Positions 53,417-62,590 of a stretch of 64,000 nt of DNA are shown one piece after another. The notes below the pieces were generated by a model. It was not told the origin of the DNA, made no database searches, and saw only the letters and a program-made list of their open reading frames with translations. Source of the stretch: Lactobacillus sp. YT155 (GTDB taxonomy: Bacteria; Bacillota; Bacilli; Lactobacillales; Lactobacillaceae); contig NZ_JAUKWP010000001.1 in assembly GCF_030504545.1 (NCBI RefSeq), forward strand, positions 460,475-524,474, written 5' to 3'. The number at the start of each line of letters is the position of its first letter. The first letter of the stretch is position 1. The position numbers were made by a program, and so were the translations under genes.

Positions 53417-54103
53417 ATGAAAATCTTAGTCGTGGATGATGATAAAGAAATTGTTGAATTATTAAGCATTTATGTAAAAAATGAAGGCTATGAACCAATT
53501 ACGGCTTTTTCGGGGCAAGAAGCTATTGAACAATTAGAAAATAATCCTGACATCGCATTGATGATTTTGGATGTGATGATGCCAAATATGACTGGAATTG
53601 AAGTGATTAAGAAAGTCCGTAAGGATTCACAAATTCCAATTATTATTGTTTCAGCAAAAACTGCTGATATGGACAAAATTCAAGGACTTATTACTGGTGC
53701 TGATGATTATGTATCAAAACCATTTAATCCTTTGGAAGTTATGGCGCGTGTCAAGTCATTACTTAGAAGAAGCGAACAACAAGCTGCTCAAGATGTTCCT
53801 GACAAATTGGACATTGGTCCTGTAACTATTAATAAGGATTCACATGAAGTGGTAACTTCTGATGGTAAAAAAGTTCAATTAACCGCTCTTGAATTTGGGG
53901 TTCTATATTTATTAGCAAGTCATCCAAATCGAGTATTTTCTGCAGATGAAATATTTGAACGTGTTTGGAAACAAGAGAGTGTCATTTCTGCTAAAACAGT
54001 TATGGTGCACGTGAGTCACTTGCGAGACAAATTAGAAGAAGCAACTGATGGCGAAAAAGTTATTGAAACTGTCTGGGGCGTCGGCTACAAGGTGGAGGCC
54101 TAA
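53417..54103 (+). CDS. OmpR-family response regulator
   Basis: 228 residues. Receiver domain with acidic pocket 'VVDDD' and phospho-Asp in 'MILDVMMP', switch Thr/Ser and Lys in 'VSAKT' and 'YVSKPF', then a winged-helix effector ('LTALEFGVLYLLASHPNRVFSADEIFERVW', 'VETVWGVGYKVEA'). Partner of the kinase encoded five bases downstream. Both precede murE, hinting at cell-envelope control. Confidence 0.94.
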   Translation: MKILVVDDDKEIVELLSIYVKNEGYEPITAFSGQEAIEQLENNPDIALMILDVMMPNMTGIEVIKKVRKDSQIPIIIVSAKTADMDKIQGLITGADDYVSKPFNPLEVMARVKSLLRRSEQQAAQDVPDKLDIGPVTINKDSHEVVTSDGKKVQLTALEFGVLYLLASHPNRVFSADEIFERVWKQESVISAKTVMVHVSHLRDKLEEATDGEKVIETVWGVGYKVEA

Positions 54104-54108
54104 GCTGA

Positions 54109-55203
54109 ATGAGTAAAAAAAGTATCAAATTAACTACTCGGCAAACATTCGTGTTAATCCTAATGGGGGTTGGCACTTTTTTGTTATTAACTGGAATTGA
54201 ATATTTTTTGTTCCAACCAATGATCGATGCTGATTTTCAATTTTTCTTTGATTATGAACTTGATTTAACAGCCTGTTTAGAAATTTGGGCAAAGTGGATT
54301 TTCTTACTTATAGTCAACTTGGCAACCGCTTCTTTACAGGTCAGAAGACAGTACAAAAAGTATGAAGTTAGATATGTAACAAATGCCGTTCATGAGAGTA
54401 TTGACGGCAGTATGAAACAATTAGATATTAAAGTTAACAAGAATTTACAAACAACGGTATCGGCAATTAACTTATTAATTACTAACACTACTAAACTGGT
54501 CGAAGATGAGCGTGAGCTAGAGAATAGTAAAGATGAATTAATTACTAACGTGAGTCACGATATTCGAACACCTTTGACTTCAATTATTGGTTACTTGGGG
54601 TTGATTGAGAATTCTCAGAATTTGGGTAAAGAAGAAATTGCTAAATATACTCATATTGCTTATTTGAAATCGCAACAAATGCAAGTGTTAGTTAATGACT
54701 TATTTGATTACACCAATGCGCAACATTCTGATGCGGTATTAAATATAAGTGAGTTTGATATGGGCCAATTGATGGAACAATTTGCCGCCGAATATGAGTT
54801 AGAAGCTAAGAAGAGAAATATTGAAATAATTTCGCAAACTGATCCACAAGTTTTCAAGATGAAAGCTGACACTGATAAACTAGGAAGAGTCTTTAATAAC
54901 CTGATTTCTAATGCCTTTAAATATGGAAAAGGTGCCAAATATATTTGGCTAGAAGCAGTGAAGAATAATGAATACGCAGTTATTCGAATTTCTAATGATG
55001 GAAAGAAAATTCCTAAGGATTCACTAGACTCATTATTTGAAAGATTTTATCGCGTTGAAGAATCTCGTTCCAAAGAGACCGGAGGAACAGGTTTGGGATT
55101 GGCAATTGCTCAAAGCATGGTTGAGATGCATGGGGGTAAAATCATGGTAGAATCAAATGATAAGAAGACAAGTTTTATTATTTATCTACCTTTAGAAAAT
55201 TAA
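54109..55203 (+). CDS. Sensor histidine kinase, VanS-like
   Basis: 364 residues. Two membrane helices (about 13-33 and 60-80) enclose a short external loop. H-box 'ITNVSHDIRTPLTSIIGYL', N-box 'NLISNAFKYGKG', G-boxes 'ISNDGKKIP' and 'GGTGLGLAIAQSMVEMHGG'. The short sensor loop suggests sensing within or at the membrane. It is followed by murE at 15 bases, probably in one transcript. Confidence 0.93.
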   Translation: MSKKSIKLTTRQTFVLILMGVGTFLLLTGIEYFLFQPMIDADFQFFFDYELDLTACLEIWAKWIFLLIVNLATASLQVRRQYKKYEVRYVTNAVHESIDGSMKQLDIKVNKNLQTTVSAINLLITNTTKLVEDERELENSKDELITNVSHDIRTPLTSIIGYLGLIENSQNLGKEEIAKYTHIAYLKSQQMQVLVNDLFDYTNAQHSDAVLNISEFDMGQLMEQFAAEYELEAKKRNIEIISQTDPQVFKMKADTDKLGRVFNNLISNAFKYGKGAKYIWLEAVKNNEYAVIRISNDGKKIPKDSLDSLFERFYRVEESRSKETGGTGLGLAIAQSMVEMHGGKIMVESNDKKTSFIIYLPLEN

Positions 55204-55218
55204 TTAAGTAGGTGCGAA

Positions 55219-56739
55219 ATGAACATATCAATCAAAGAGGCAATCAAGTTGTTACGAACTCACGAATTACTGGTGAGTGTGGAAGCCAATGAAAATCTAG
55301 TCAATGATTATATTAGTTACAATTCCAAAGACATCAAAGAGAATACCATGTTTTTTTGTAAAGGGATGTCTTTTAAAAAAGAATATTTACAAGAGGCAAT
55401 CACTCAGGGAGTGACAACTTATGTTTCAGAAGTTAAATATGACGACGTTGACGATGTTAATGCCATTATTGTGACTGACATTCAAAAAGCAATGGCATTA
55501 TTAAGTGCCATGTATTTTGATAATCCTCAAGAACGATTGTTTATCATTGCTTACACCGGAACTAAGGGAAAAACCACCTCTGCCTACTTAACCTACTCAA
55601 TTCTAGAAAAAATGAACCAACAAAAAACCGCCTTGATTTCAACCATGGATACTATTGTGGGTAAAGAACCAGAAATGAAATTCAAGTCGAAGCTAACCAC
55701 ACCTGAATCGCTTGATTTGTTTAGAGAAATGCGGGCGAGTGTTGATAATGGAATGACTCATCTGGTTATGGAAGTTTCTTCGCAGTCATATAAGAAGAAT
55801 CGAGTTTATAACTTACAATATGACGTGGGAATCTTCTTAAATATTTCTCCTGATCATATTGGGAAAAATGAACATCCAACATTTGAAGATTATCTTTACT
55901 GTAAAAAGCAGATCATGGCTAATTCAAACATCTGTATTATTAATAAGGACACCGAACATTTTGAAGATGTATACGATGAAGCAAAAAGTCATGTAACTGC
56001 TGAAAATATTTATCTTTATTCGCAGACAGAAACCGAGGTTGATTTCCAGTTCATTGATCAAGAAACAGAACCTACTAAAGGGAAGTTTCAGTTAATTGCT
56101 CAAAGTGATAAGGCTAAGAAGATGGGTATCGAAGCCGATTACTTAGTTAATTTGCCGGGTGTATTTAATGAAAGCAACTCAACCGCTGCTGCAATAGCTA
56201 CTAATATCGCTGGTGCTAATAGGACGGAAATTGCTCAAGGTTTGGCTGAAACGGTCGTTCCAGGAAGAATGGAAGCAATTAAAACTAAAAAACATGGTTT
56301 TGTGTATATTGACTATGCTCATAACTACGCCAGTATGAAAGCTCTATTGAGTTTTGCCAAAGAGAATCATGCAAACGCCAAGATTATTGTCGTAGTTGGT
56401 AGCACAGGCGATAAAGGAATTTCTAGACGTGAAGGTTTTGCCAGAGCTTTGAACGAATATGCTGATGAAGCGATTCTAACTACCGATGATCCAGGATTCG
56501 AAAATCCACAGGACATTTGTGAAGAAATTGATGCCAAAGTTGATCATCAAAAAGTCACTACAAAAATTGTTTTGGATCGAATTTCAGCAATTTCGCAAGC
56601 GTTAGAGATGAGTAATGAAAATAGTATTGTTATAATAGCTGGCAAAGGGGCAGATCCTTACCAAAAAATTAAGGGTGTCGATGAGCCTTATCCTACTGAT
56701 GCAACGGTTGCGCGAACAATTTTAGACGAAATTGATTAA
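55219..56739 (+). CDS. murE: UDP-MurNAc-tripeptide synthetase MurE (probably L-lysine-adding)
   Basis: 506 residues. ATP P-loop 'YTGTKGKTTSAY', 'VMEVSSQSYKKNRVYNLQYDVGIFLNISPDHIG', and the C-terminal amino-acid domain. The DAP-specific DNPR motif is replaced by 'TTDDPGFENP', which argues for L-Lys rather than meso-DAP, as in most lactobacilli. It adds the third residue of the peptidoglycan stem peptide. It is co-oriented with a two-component system. Confidence 0.9.
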   Translation: MNISIKEAIKLLRTHELLVSVEANENLVNDYISYNSKDIKENTMFFCKGMSFKKEYLQEAITQGVTTYVSEVKYDDVDDVNAIIVTDIQKAMALLSAMYFDNPQERLFIIAYTGTKGKTTSAYLTYSILEKMNQQKTALISTMDTIVGKEPEMKFKSKLTTPESLDLFREMRASVDNGMTHLVMEVSSQSYKKNRVYNLQYDVGIFLNISPDHIGKNEHPTFEDYLYCKKQIMANSNICIINKDTEHFEDVYDEAKSHVTAENIYLYSQTETEVDFQFIDQETEPTKGKFQLIAQSDKAKKMGIEADYLVNLPGVFNESNSTAAAIATNIAGANRTEIAQGLAETVVPGRMEAIKTKKHGFVYIDYAHNYASMKALLSFAKENHANAKIIVVVGSTGDKGISRREGFARALNEYADEAILTTDDPGFENPQDICEEIDAKVDHQKVTTKIVLDRISAISQALEMSNENSIVIIAGKGADPYQKIKGVDEPYPTDATVARTILDEID

Positions 56740-56831
56740 ATATTAAGAAAAATGTTAAATTAACAAATTTTGCTTGTGTTACAGTTGTGTTACAGATATG
56801 ATATAAGGTATCAGGAAAGGGAATGATAATT

Positions 56832-57284
56832 ATGATTAAGAAAATTTCTATTCTAGCATTAAGTATTTTAGCTATTTCAGTAGCTGGATGTGGCAATCAA
56901 GCTAGTTCAAGTTCAGATAATGATAAACCAAAAACTGAACAAACTAAGAAGAAAAAAACTCCTGCAAAACCAAAGACAGATACAACAACTGAAAACGATA
57001 ATCAGACTGATACTAATACAGATAACAATACGCAACAAGAAAACGAAAATAACAACACCAACACAACTCCTACGGTTAATATCACCAATGGAAATGATGC
57101 TGTGAAATATTTGTTAGATAAGTTAACAATTGATAAAACAGGACTTTCTGCTTTATATAACGGAACAGTTACTGATAGCAATGGTGCTTCAGCATACTTG
57201 ATTAACTTGTATCATCAAGGTGAAGGCGCTCCATTCTCACAATATCGTGTTTACTCAAATGGTGTCTATACACAAGTTTGGTAA
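56832..57284 (+). CDS. Secreted lipoprotein with Thr/Asn/Asp-rich linker
   Basis: 150 residues. A signal peptide ends in the lipobox 'ISVAGC'. About 60 residues of Lys/Thr/Asn/Asp-rich low-complexity sequence follow, then a ~70-residue globular end with 'GNDAVKYLLDKLTIDKTGLSALYNGTVTDS'-like sequence. Probably anchored to the outer membrane face, with the C-terminal domain held out by the linker. I start at ATG 56832, about 10 bases after GGAAAGGGA, rather than at 56823. Function unknown. Confidence 0.8.
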   Translation: MIKKISILALSILAISVAGCGNQASSSSDNDKPKTEQTKKKKTPAKPKTDTTTENDNQTDTNTDNNTQQENENNNTNTTPTVNITNGNDAVKYLLDKLTIDKTGLSALYNGTVTDSNGASAYLINLYHQGEGAPFSQYRVYSNGVYTQVW

Positions 57285-57290
57285 TGATTT

Positions 57291-57327
57291 AAAATAGATA
57301 AGTGAATTATTGCTTATCTATTTTTTT
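57291..57327 (+). terminator. Terminator after the lipoprotein gene
   Basis: AAAATAGATAAG (57291-57302) pairs with CTTATCTATTTT (57313-57324), followed by Ts. Confidence 0.85.
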
Positions 57328-57350
57328 GCTTTTTTAAGAAGGAAGGTCTA

Positions 57351-58211
57351 ATGAAGAAATATCTAACAAGTTTAGTTTTAATTTTAAGTTTATTAATTGT
57401 TGCAGGATGTGGGAGTCAAGCCAATTCTGGTAAACACAAAGATGTGACAATCGTCACCTCAATTTCAACCTATGCTGATATTGCCAAAAATATCGTCAAA
57501 GATCATGGGGATGTTGAGGCGATTATTCATTCTGCCAATGTTGATCCACATGACTTTAATCCTGATACCAAAACAGCCAAGGAAGTTGCTGAGGCTGATA
57601 TTTTAATTGCCAATGGTTTAGGATATGACGATTGGATTTTGAAATTGAAGGATCAAAGCGACTTAATCAATGTTAGCAAGGATATTGCCAAGCTCTCAGA
57701 TGGTGAAAATGAACATGTTTGGTTTGATATCCATTATATGAAGAAACTGGTTAAAACTATTACTGAGGAAGTTTCTAAAAAAGATCCTAAACATAAGAAG
57801 TTATTTGAAAAGAATTCTAAAAGTTATTTAACAAAATTAGATAATATTATTGCTCGTGAAAAAACTTTGAAACAGAAGCTAAATGGAAAAAGAGCATACG
57901 TTAGCGAACCAGTCTTTTCCTATTTATTAGAAGATGTTGGTGTTAAGATAGAAAATAAAAAATTCGCCAAAGCAATAGAAGATGGAACCGATCCAGCGAT
58001 TTCAGATATGAAAGAAATGGAATCTGGACTTCGCAATCATAAGGTTGATTTCTTAGTGGTGAATAAGCAAGTTGATAGCAATGTTGTTACCAAGATTGTT
58101 AAGATTGCTAAAGAAAATAATGTGCCAATCATTTATGTAACAGAAACATTGCCTGCCAAGACAAGTTATGTTGATTGGATAAATGGATATTTAGACAAAC
58201 TAGGGGTTTAA
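57351..58211 (+). CDS. Metal (Zn/Mn) ABC transporter substrate-binding lipoprotein
   Basis: 286 residues. Lipobox 'IVAGC', then the cluster 9 (ZnuA/PsaA-type) fold. Metal ligands are His in 'NVDPHDFNPD' and 'NEHVWFD'; the third position carries Glu in 'VSEPVFSYL', as in Mn-binding PsaA-like proteins, rather than His. There is no His-rich loop. Zinc or manganese cannot be decided. The ATPase and permease genes follow directly. Confidence 0.9.
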   Translation: MKKYLTSLVLILSLLIVAGCGSQANSGKHKDVTIVTSISTYADIAKNIVKDHGDVEAIIHSANVDPHDFNPDTKTAKEVAEADILIANGLGYDDWILKLKDQSDLINVSKDIAKLSDGENEHVWFDIHYMKKLVKTITEEVSKKDPKHKKLFEKNSKSYLTKLDNIIAREKTLKQKLNGKRAYVSEPVFSYLLEDVGVKIENKKFAKAIEDGTDPAISDMKEMESGLRNHKVDFLVVNKQVDSNVVTKIVKIAKENNVPIIYVTETLPAKTSYVDWINGYLDKLGV

Positions 58212-58212
58212 T

Positions 58213-58878
58213 TTGATAGAATTTAAGGATTTAAGTAAAGAATTTTCTGATAAAAAATTATTTGAGAATGCCAATTTCACCATCAATGATGGTGATTTTG
58301 TTGGTGTTGTAGGAAAAAACGGTTCCGGGAAAACAACTTTAATTAAGATTTTGATGGGGCTGGAAAAACCAAGTTCAGGAACGATAAAACTTTCCAAGAG
58401 TAAGTTCAAATTTGGATACGTCCCTCAATTTCGTAACATTGATAGTGACTATCCCTTGAGTATCGCTAGTTTCATTGAACTTAATCTGAAGAAGTCGGGA
58501 ATGATTTTTAAGAATCAAACCGATAAAGACAAACTTGCTCAGGCTTTGGAGCAAACCGGATTAACTGAAATCAAAGATTTACCTTTAGGATTGGCTTCCG
58601 GCGGAGAGAAGCAAAAAGCTTACTTGGCTCAAGCAATTGTTAATAACCCTGATGTTTTGATTTTGGATGAATCAACCGCGAGTTTGGATGGTTCAGCAAA
58701 AGAGAAGTTGATGGAAGTTGTGCAAAAACTTAACCAAGAGCAAAAATTGACGGTGATTTTTATTAGTCATGATTATTTATTGGTTAAAGAGTATGTTCAA
58801 AAGTGTCTCTTTTTTGAAAATCATCACATTGATATGAAAGATGTTTCTGAATTGAGTGAGAAGGTGTTTGAGGATTGA
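58213..58878 (+). CDS. Metal ABC transporter ATP-binding protein
   Basis: 221 residues. Walker A 'VGKNGSGKTTLIKI', Q-loop 'FGYVPQFRNI', signature 'LASGGEKQKAYLAQA' and Walker B 'VLILDESTAS'. Powers the Zn/Mn importer. The start is TTG 58213, two bases after the preceding stop. The signature is slightly degenerate (ASGGE for LSGGQ). Confidence 0.92.
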   Translation: MIEFKDLSKEFSDKKLFENANFTINDGDFVGVVGKNGSGKTTLIKILMGLEKPSSGTIKLSKSKFKFGYVPQFRNIDSDYPLSIASFIELNLKKSGMIFKNQTDKDKLAQALEQTGLTEIKDLPLGLASGGEKQKAYLAQAIVNNPDVLILDESTASLDGSAKEKLMEVVQKLNQEQKLTVIFISHDYLLVKEYVQKCLFFENHHIDMKDVSELSEKVFED

Positions 58879-58880
58879 GT

Positions 58881-59675
58881 ATGTTTCAATATGAGTTTAT
58901 GCGTCAAGCGTTTGTTGCTAGTACTTTTATTGCCATTACCTGTGGGGTAGTTGGTGTATTTGTAGTTGCCAGAAACATGTCTTTTCTTTCACACACGCTG
59001 TCAGAAATTGGCTTTGCTGGGGCAGCTTTTGGAGTGTTAGTAGGCATTGCTCCATTAACAGGGATGATTTTGTTTACGTTAGTTAGTTCTATTCTGGTAG
59101 GTTCAATGAGTTCACAAAAAGAGCGAAGTGAAGCTTCAACTAGTGCTATTTCTTCTCTATTTATTGGAGCTGGGATTTTATTCTTGGCACTATCGGCCAA
59201 AACAAGTAGTTATGCTACCAATATTTTATTTGGAAGTATTGTGGGTATCAGCAAGGAAAATCTATTAGAACTAATAATTTTGGCAGCAGTTGTTCTTATT
59301 ACTGTAATGCTGTTTTTCAAGAAACTAACTTTTGACTCTTTCGATTCAATTGGTGCTAAAGCCGCTGGCTTACCAACGATTTTTCTATCGGTAATTTTCT
59401 TGATTACTGTGGCATTATCAGTTAGTATTGGTGCTCAAGTTGTAGGATCACTGCTAGTTTTTGTTTTACTGACTTTACCCGGAGCCACAGCTAAATTCTT
59501 TGCAAGAACAATCCCTGGATTGTTCGCAGTATCGATTGGGCTGGCATTAGCGGGTGTGTGGTTAGGGCTTGTTTTAGGTTATTACACTAATTTACCGGTG
59601 ACTTTCTTTATCTCAATTTTTGAAGTTTTAAGTTATTTTATAGGTTTGTTAATAAATCGAATCAAGACAAAATAA
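58881..59675 (+). CDS. Metal ABC transporter permease
   Basis: 264 residues with about eight membrane segments, ZnuB/PsaC family ('MSFLSHTLSEIGFAGAAFGVLVG', 'QVVGSLLVFVLLTLPGATAKFFA'). I prefer ATG 58881, preceded by GAGGA at 8 bases, over TTG 58875, which overlaps the ATPase stop. Completes the importer. Confidence 0.92.
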   Translation: MFQYEFMRQAFVASTFIAITCGVVGVFVVARNMSFLSHTLSEIGFAGAAFGVLVGIAPLTGMILFTLVSSILVGSMSSQKERSEASTSAISSLFIGAGILFLALSAKTSSYATNILFGSIVGISKENLLELIILAAVVLITVMLFFKKLTFDSFDSIGAKAAGLPTIFLSVIFLITVALSVSIGAQVVGSLLVFVLLTLPGATAKFFARTIPGLFAVSIGLALAGVWLGLVLGYYTNLPVTFFISIFEVLSYFIGLLINRIKTK

Positions 59676-59721
59676 GAGTGATATAATGCAAATCATTAAA
59701 CCTGTTTAGTAGAGGAAACAA

Positions 59722-60900
59722 ATGAGTAATCAATATCAAAATGATGAGCCACGAATGTCTCGCTCTCAAAAGTTACAAGAAGGTAAAAAAAGACGAAGCC
59801 GCAAAGGTGTGATTTTTAAAGTATCACTTCTGTTCTTAACCATAATGCTTTTTACTGTAGGTGCTTATGCAGTTCGTCTGCTTTCACAAACTCAAAATGC
59901 TTTGGGGAACTCATACCAACAAGTTGCTGGTAAATCAGTTTCCAAGAAAATTTCTCAAAACAAACCATTTAGTATCTTATTAATTGGTGCAGATACAGGT
60001 GGAATGGGAAGAACAGATCAAGGAAATTCTGATACACTAATTTTGGCAACTGTTAATCCTAAGAAAAAAGAAACCAAACTAATCAGTATTCCGCGTGATA
60101 CCTTAACAGAAATCAAAATTCCCACGAAATTTGCTTCTGAAGGATCAGCAAGTTTAAATGGTTATACTATTCAAAAAGTAAATTCTGCTTACAGTATGGG
60201 TGGATTGTCACTAGCAATAAAAACAGTTGAAAGACAACTAAATGTACCAGTTGATTATTACATGATGGTTAACTTTTCTTCGTTAACAAAAATTGTAAAT
60301 GGTATTGGTGGCATCACTGTTGACGTACCTTTCACCTTCACAAGTCGTGCCACTGGCGGACAGTATTTTAAAAAAGGAAAAATGTTTTTGACAGGGGATA
60401 AAGCCTTGGCCTATGCGCGAATGAGACATGAAGACCCCGAAGGAGATTACGGTCGTCAAAAACGTCAACGTCAAGTTATTGAAGCAATCATTCAGAAGCT
60501 ACTTTCTGCAAATACTTTAACAAAATATCAGAAGGTTTTGAATAGTATTTCTGGTTCAATGAAGACTGATTTAACTTTTGATGATATGACAACCTTAGCT
60601 TCTAGCTATCGCGGAGCCGCTAATAATATGAAATCGGACTATGTTCATGGGAACAGTGTGACACTACCCTACTCTAATTATCCAAGTGGTCTAAGTGTTG
60701 AAATTCCTTCAACGGAAGAATTACAAAGGGTTTCGGATATGGCTAGAAAACAATTGGGACTGGAAACAAGGACTTTAGACACCGAGATGACACGTCAAAA
60801 TGAATTGAATGAAGAAAATGGTTTTGTCTTCGGTGGTTATGGACAATATCATATTTATTCAAAAAATTATGACACAGCAATTACCGTTCCATTCCTATAA
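59722..60900 (+). CDS. LytR-CpsA-Psr (LCP) family cell-wall ligase
   Basis: 392 residues. Short cytoplasmic basic N terminus, one TM helix (about 28-50), then the LCP domain: 'FSILLIGADTGGMGRTDQGNSDTLILATVNPKKKETKLISIPRDT' region, 'YYMMVNFSSLTKIVNGIGGI' and 'ALAYARMRHEDPEGDYGRQKRQRQVI', with the conserved Arg/Asp set. LCP proteins attach teichoic acids or polysaccharides to peptidoglycan. Confidence 0.93.
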   Translation: MSNQYQNDEPRMSRSQKLQEGKKRRSRKGVIFKVSLLFLTIMLFTVGAYAVRLLSQTQNALGNSYQQVAGKSVSKKISQNKPFSILLIGADTGGMGRTDQGNSDTLILATVNPKKKETKLISIPRDTLTEIKIPTKFASEGSASLNGYTIQKVNSAYSMGGLSLAIKTVERQLNVPVDYYMMVNFSSLTKIVNGIGGITVDVPFTFTSRATGGQYFKKGKMFLTGDKALAYARMRHEDPEGDYGRQKRQRQVIEAIIQKLLSANTLTKYQKVLNSISGSMKTDLTFDDMTTLASSYRGAANNMKSDYVHGNSVTLPYSNYPSGLSVEIPSTEELQRVSDMARKQLGLETRTLDTEMTRQNELNEENGFVFGGYGQYHIYSKNYDTAITVPFL

Positions 60901-60912
60901 TATACAAAATAT

Positions 60913-60946
60913 AAAAGTCGTGGCTGCTCTTATAGTCTCGACTTTT
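60913..60946 (+). terminator. Terminator after the LCP gene
   Basis: AAAAGTCG (60913-60920) pairs with CGACTTTT, followed by Ts. An 18-base loop with a possible inner GGCTGC fold lowers confidence. Confidence 0.65.
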
Positions 60947-60963
60947 TTAATGCAGAGGTAATA

Positions 60964-62505
60964 ATGAGTGTTTTAACAATAGAAAACTTGAGTCATCAAT
61001 TTTTAGATAAGAAACTTTACGATGACACAAGGTTACAATTAAATAAAGAAGATCACATGGGAATTACTGGCCAAAATGGTGTCGGTAAGAGTACCTTAAT
61101 CAAAATTTTGACGGGTCAAATTGATGCTGATGAAGCTCAGATTTCATGGCAAAAAAATATTTCTTTGGGATATTTGGATCAGTATGCCAAATTGACTCCT
61201 GGATTAAGTATTCGAGATTTTTTGAAAACTGCTTTTGATGAGATGTTTAAAAAAGAAGCTCAAATTTTAGAAATTTATAGCAATAATCCTAATGATGAAG
61301 AATTACAAAAAGCTGGTAAACTCCAAGAAACTTTGGATATATCGGGATTTTACGACATTGATACCAAAATTGAACAAGTTGCTACCGGGCTAGGGATTGA
61401 TGCCTTGGGTTATGACAACGATGTGTCGGAGTTAAGTGGTGGGCAACGTTCAAAAATTATTTTGGCGAAGTTGTTGTTGCAACAACCAGATGTCTTGTTA
61501 CTAGACGAGCCAACAAACTACTTGGATACGAACCATATTGAATGGTTGCAAGGTTATTTGAATAACTTTGAAGGGGCATTTATCGTTATTTCTCACGATT
61601 ACGACTTTTTAGAAAAAATAACCAATTGTATTTGTGACATTGAATTCGGCAAGATTACTAGATATACCGGTAGTTTGAAGCAAGCTTTCAAGCAAAAAGA
61701 AGAGAATAAGAAGACTTATTTGAAAGCCTATGAAAATCAACAACGAAAAATTGCCAAAGAACAAGCCTATATTGCGAAGTTCAAAGCAGGGTCTCGTTCG
61801 AAAAGCGCAAAAAGTCGACAAAAACAATTGGATCGAATGGAAGTAATCACACCTCCAGAAAGCCGACCAATCCCTAAAATCTCGTTTCCTTATGAGGTGA
61901 CGGCTCACAGTCAAATGCTGATGGAAACCAATAACCTGGTGATTGGTTATGACAGCCCAATTCTCAAAAATGAGTTTAACTTTTCAATTATTTCTGGTGA
62001 AAAATTAGTTATTAAAGGTTTTAACGGAATCGGTAAATCAACCTTAATCAAGACTTTAATTGGTGAGATTCCTTCAATTTCGGGAACTGTGGCAGTTTCA
62101 CCAGTAATAAAGATGGGTTATTTCAAGCAAGATTTGAAGTGGGACAATAAGTTCGACACGCCTTTTGAGATACTCAAGAAGTTACATCCAGAGGCAGAGC
62201 AAAAAGTGATTCGTCAAAATTTGGCGAAAACCGGATTGACGGCTCAACAAACATTATCACAAATCCACACTTTGTCTGGTGGCGAACAAACCAAAGTCAA
62301 AGTGGCGGATTTGATGTTTAATGATGCGAATATTTTGTTTATGGATGAGCCAACTAATCATTTAGATGACGACTCAAAAAAGTCTCTTCAATATGCGCTA
62401 GCTCATTTTGAAGGAGCTGTTGTCTTAGTGACACATGAGGAAGATTTCTATGATAGTAGTTGGATTGACAAGGTGATAGATATTGAATCGTTAAGTAAAT
62501 CTTAA
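60964..62505 (+). CDS. ABC-F family ATPase
   Basis: 513 residues with two ABC domains and no membrane segment. Walker A motifs 'GQNGVGKSTLIKI' and 'GFNGIGKSTLIKT', signatures 'LSGGQRSKIILA' and 'LSGGEQTKVKVA', Walker B 'LLLDEPTNYLD' and 'LFMDEPTNHLD'. The charged interdomain linker (about 240-310) fits ABC-F proteins, which act on ribosomes as translation factors or give drug resistance. Which subfamily cannot be settled from sequence alone. Confidence 0.92.
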   Translation: MSVLTIENLSHQFLDKKLYDDTRLQLNKEDHMGITGQNGVGKSTLIKILTGQIDADEAQISWQKNISLGYLDQYAKLTPGLSIRDFLKTAFDEMFKKEAQILEIYSNNPNDEELQKAGKLQETLDISGFYDIDTKIEQVATGLGIDALGYDNDVSELSGGQRSKIILAKLLLQQPDVLLLDEPTNYLDTNHIEWLQGYLNNFEGAFIVISHDYDFLEKITNCICDIEFGKITRYTGSLKQAFKQKEENKKTYLKAYENQQRKIAKEQAYIAKFKAGSRSKSAKSRQKQLDRMEVITPPESRPIPKISFPYEVTAHSQMLMETNNLVIGYDSPILKNEFNFSIISGEKLVIKGFNGIGKSTLIKTLIGEIPSISGTVAVSPVIKMGYFKQDLKWDNKFDTPFEILKKLHPEAEQKVIRQNLAKTGLTAQQTLSQIHTLSGGEQTKVKVADLMFNDANILFMDEPTNHLDDDSKKSLQYALAHFEGAVVLVTHEEDFYDSSWIDKVIDIESLSKS

Positions 62506-62533
62506 AAAGACTTTCAAATAGGGAAGTCTTTTT
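62504..62533 (+). terminator. Terminator after the ABC-F gene
   Basis: AAAAAGACTTTC pairs with GGAAGTCTTTTTT; short AAATA loop. It begins at the ABC-F stop codon. Confidence 0.8.
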
Positions 62534-62590
62534 TACTTTTAGTAGAGTAATTTATATAATGAGTTGATTAGTTTGTTATGGAGAATTGTT

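Noticed and set aside
60899..60912. Half of the yhf palindrome (ATATACAAAATATA) after the LCP gene
   Set aside because: Only one arm is present, it lies at the 3' end of an unrelated gene, and AT-rich matches of this length are expected by chance.
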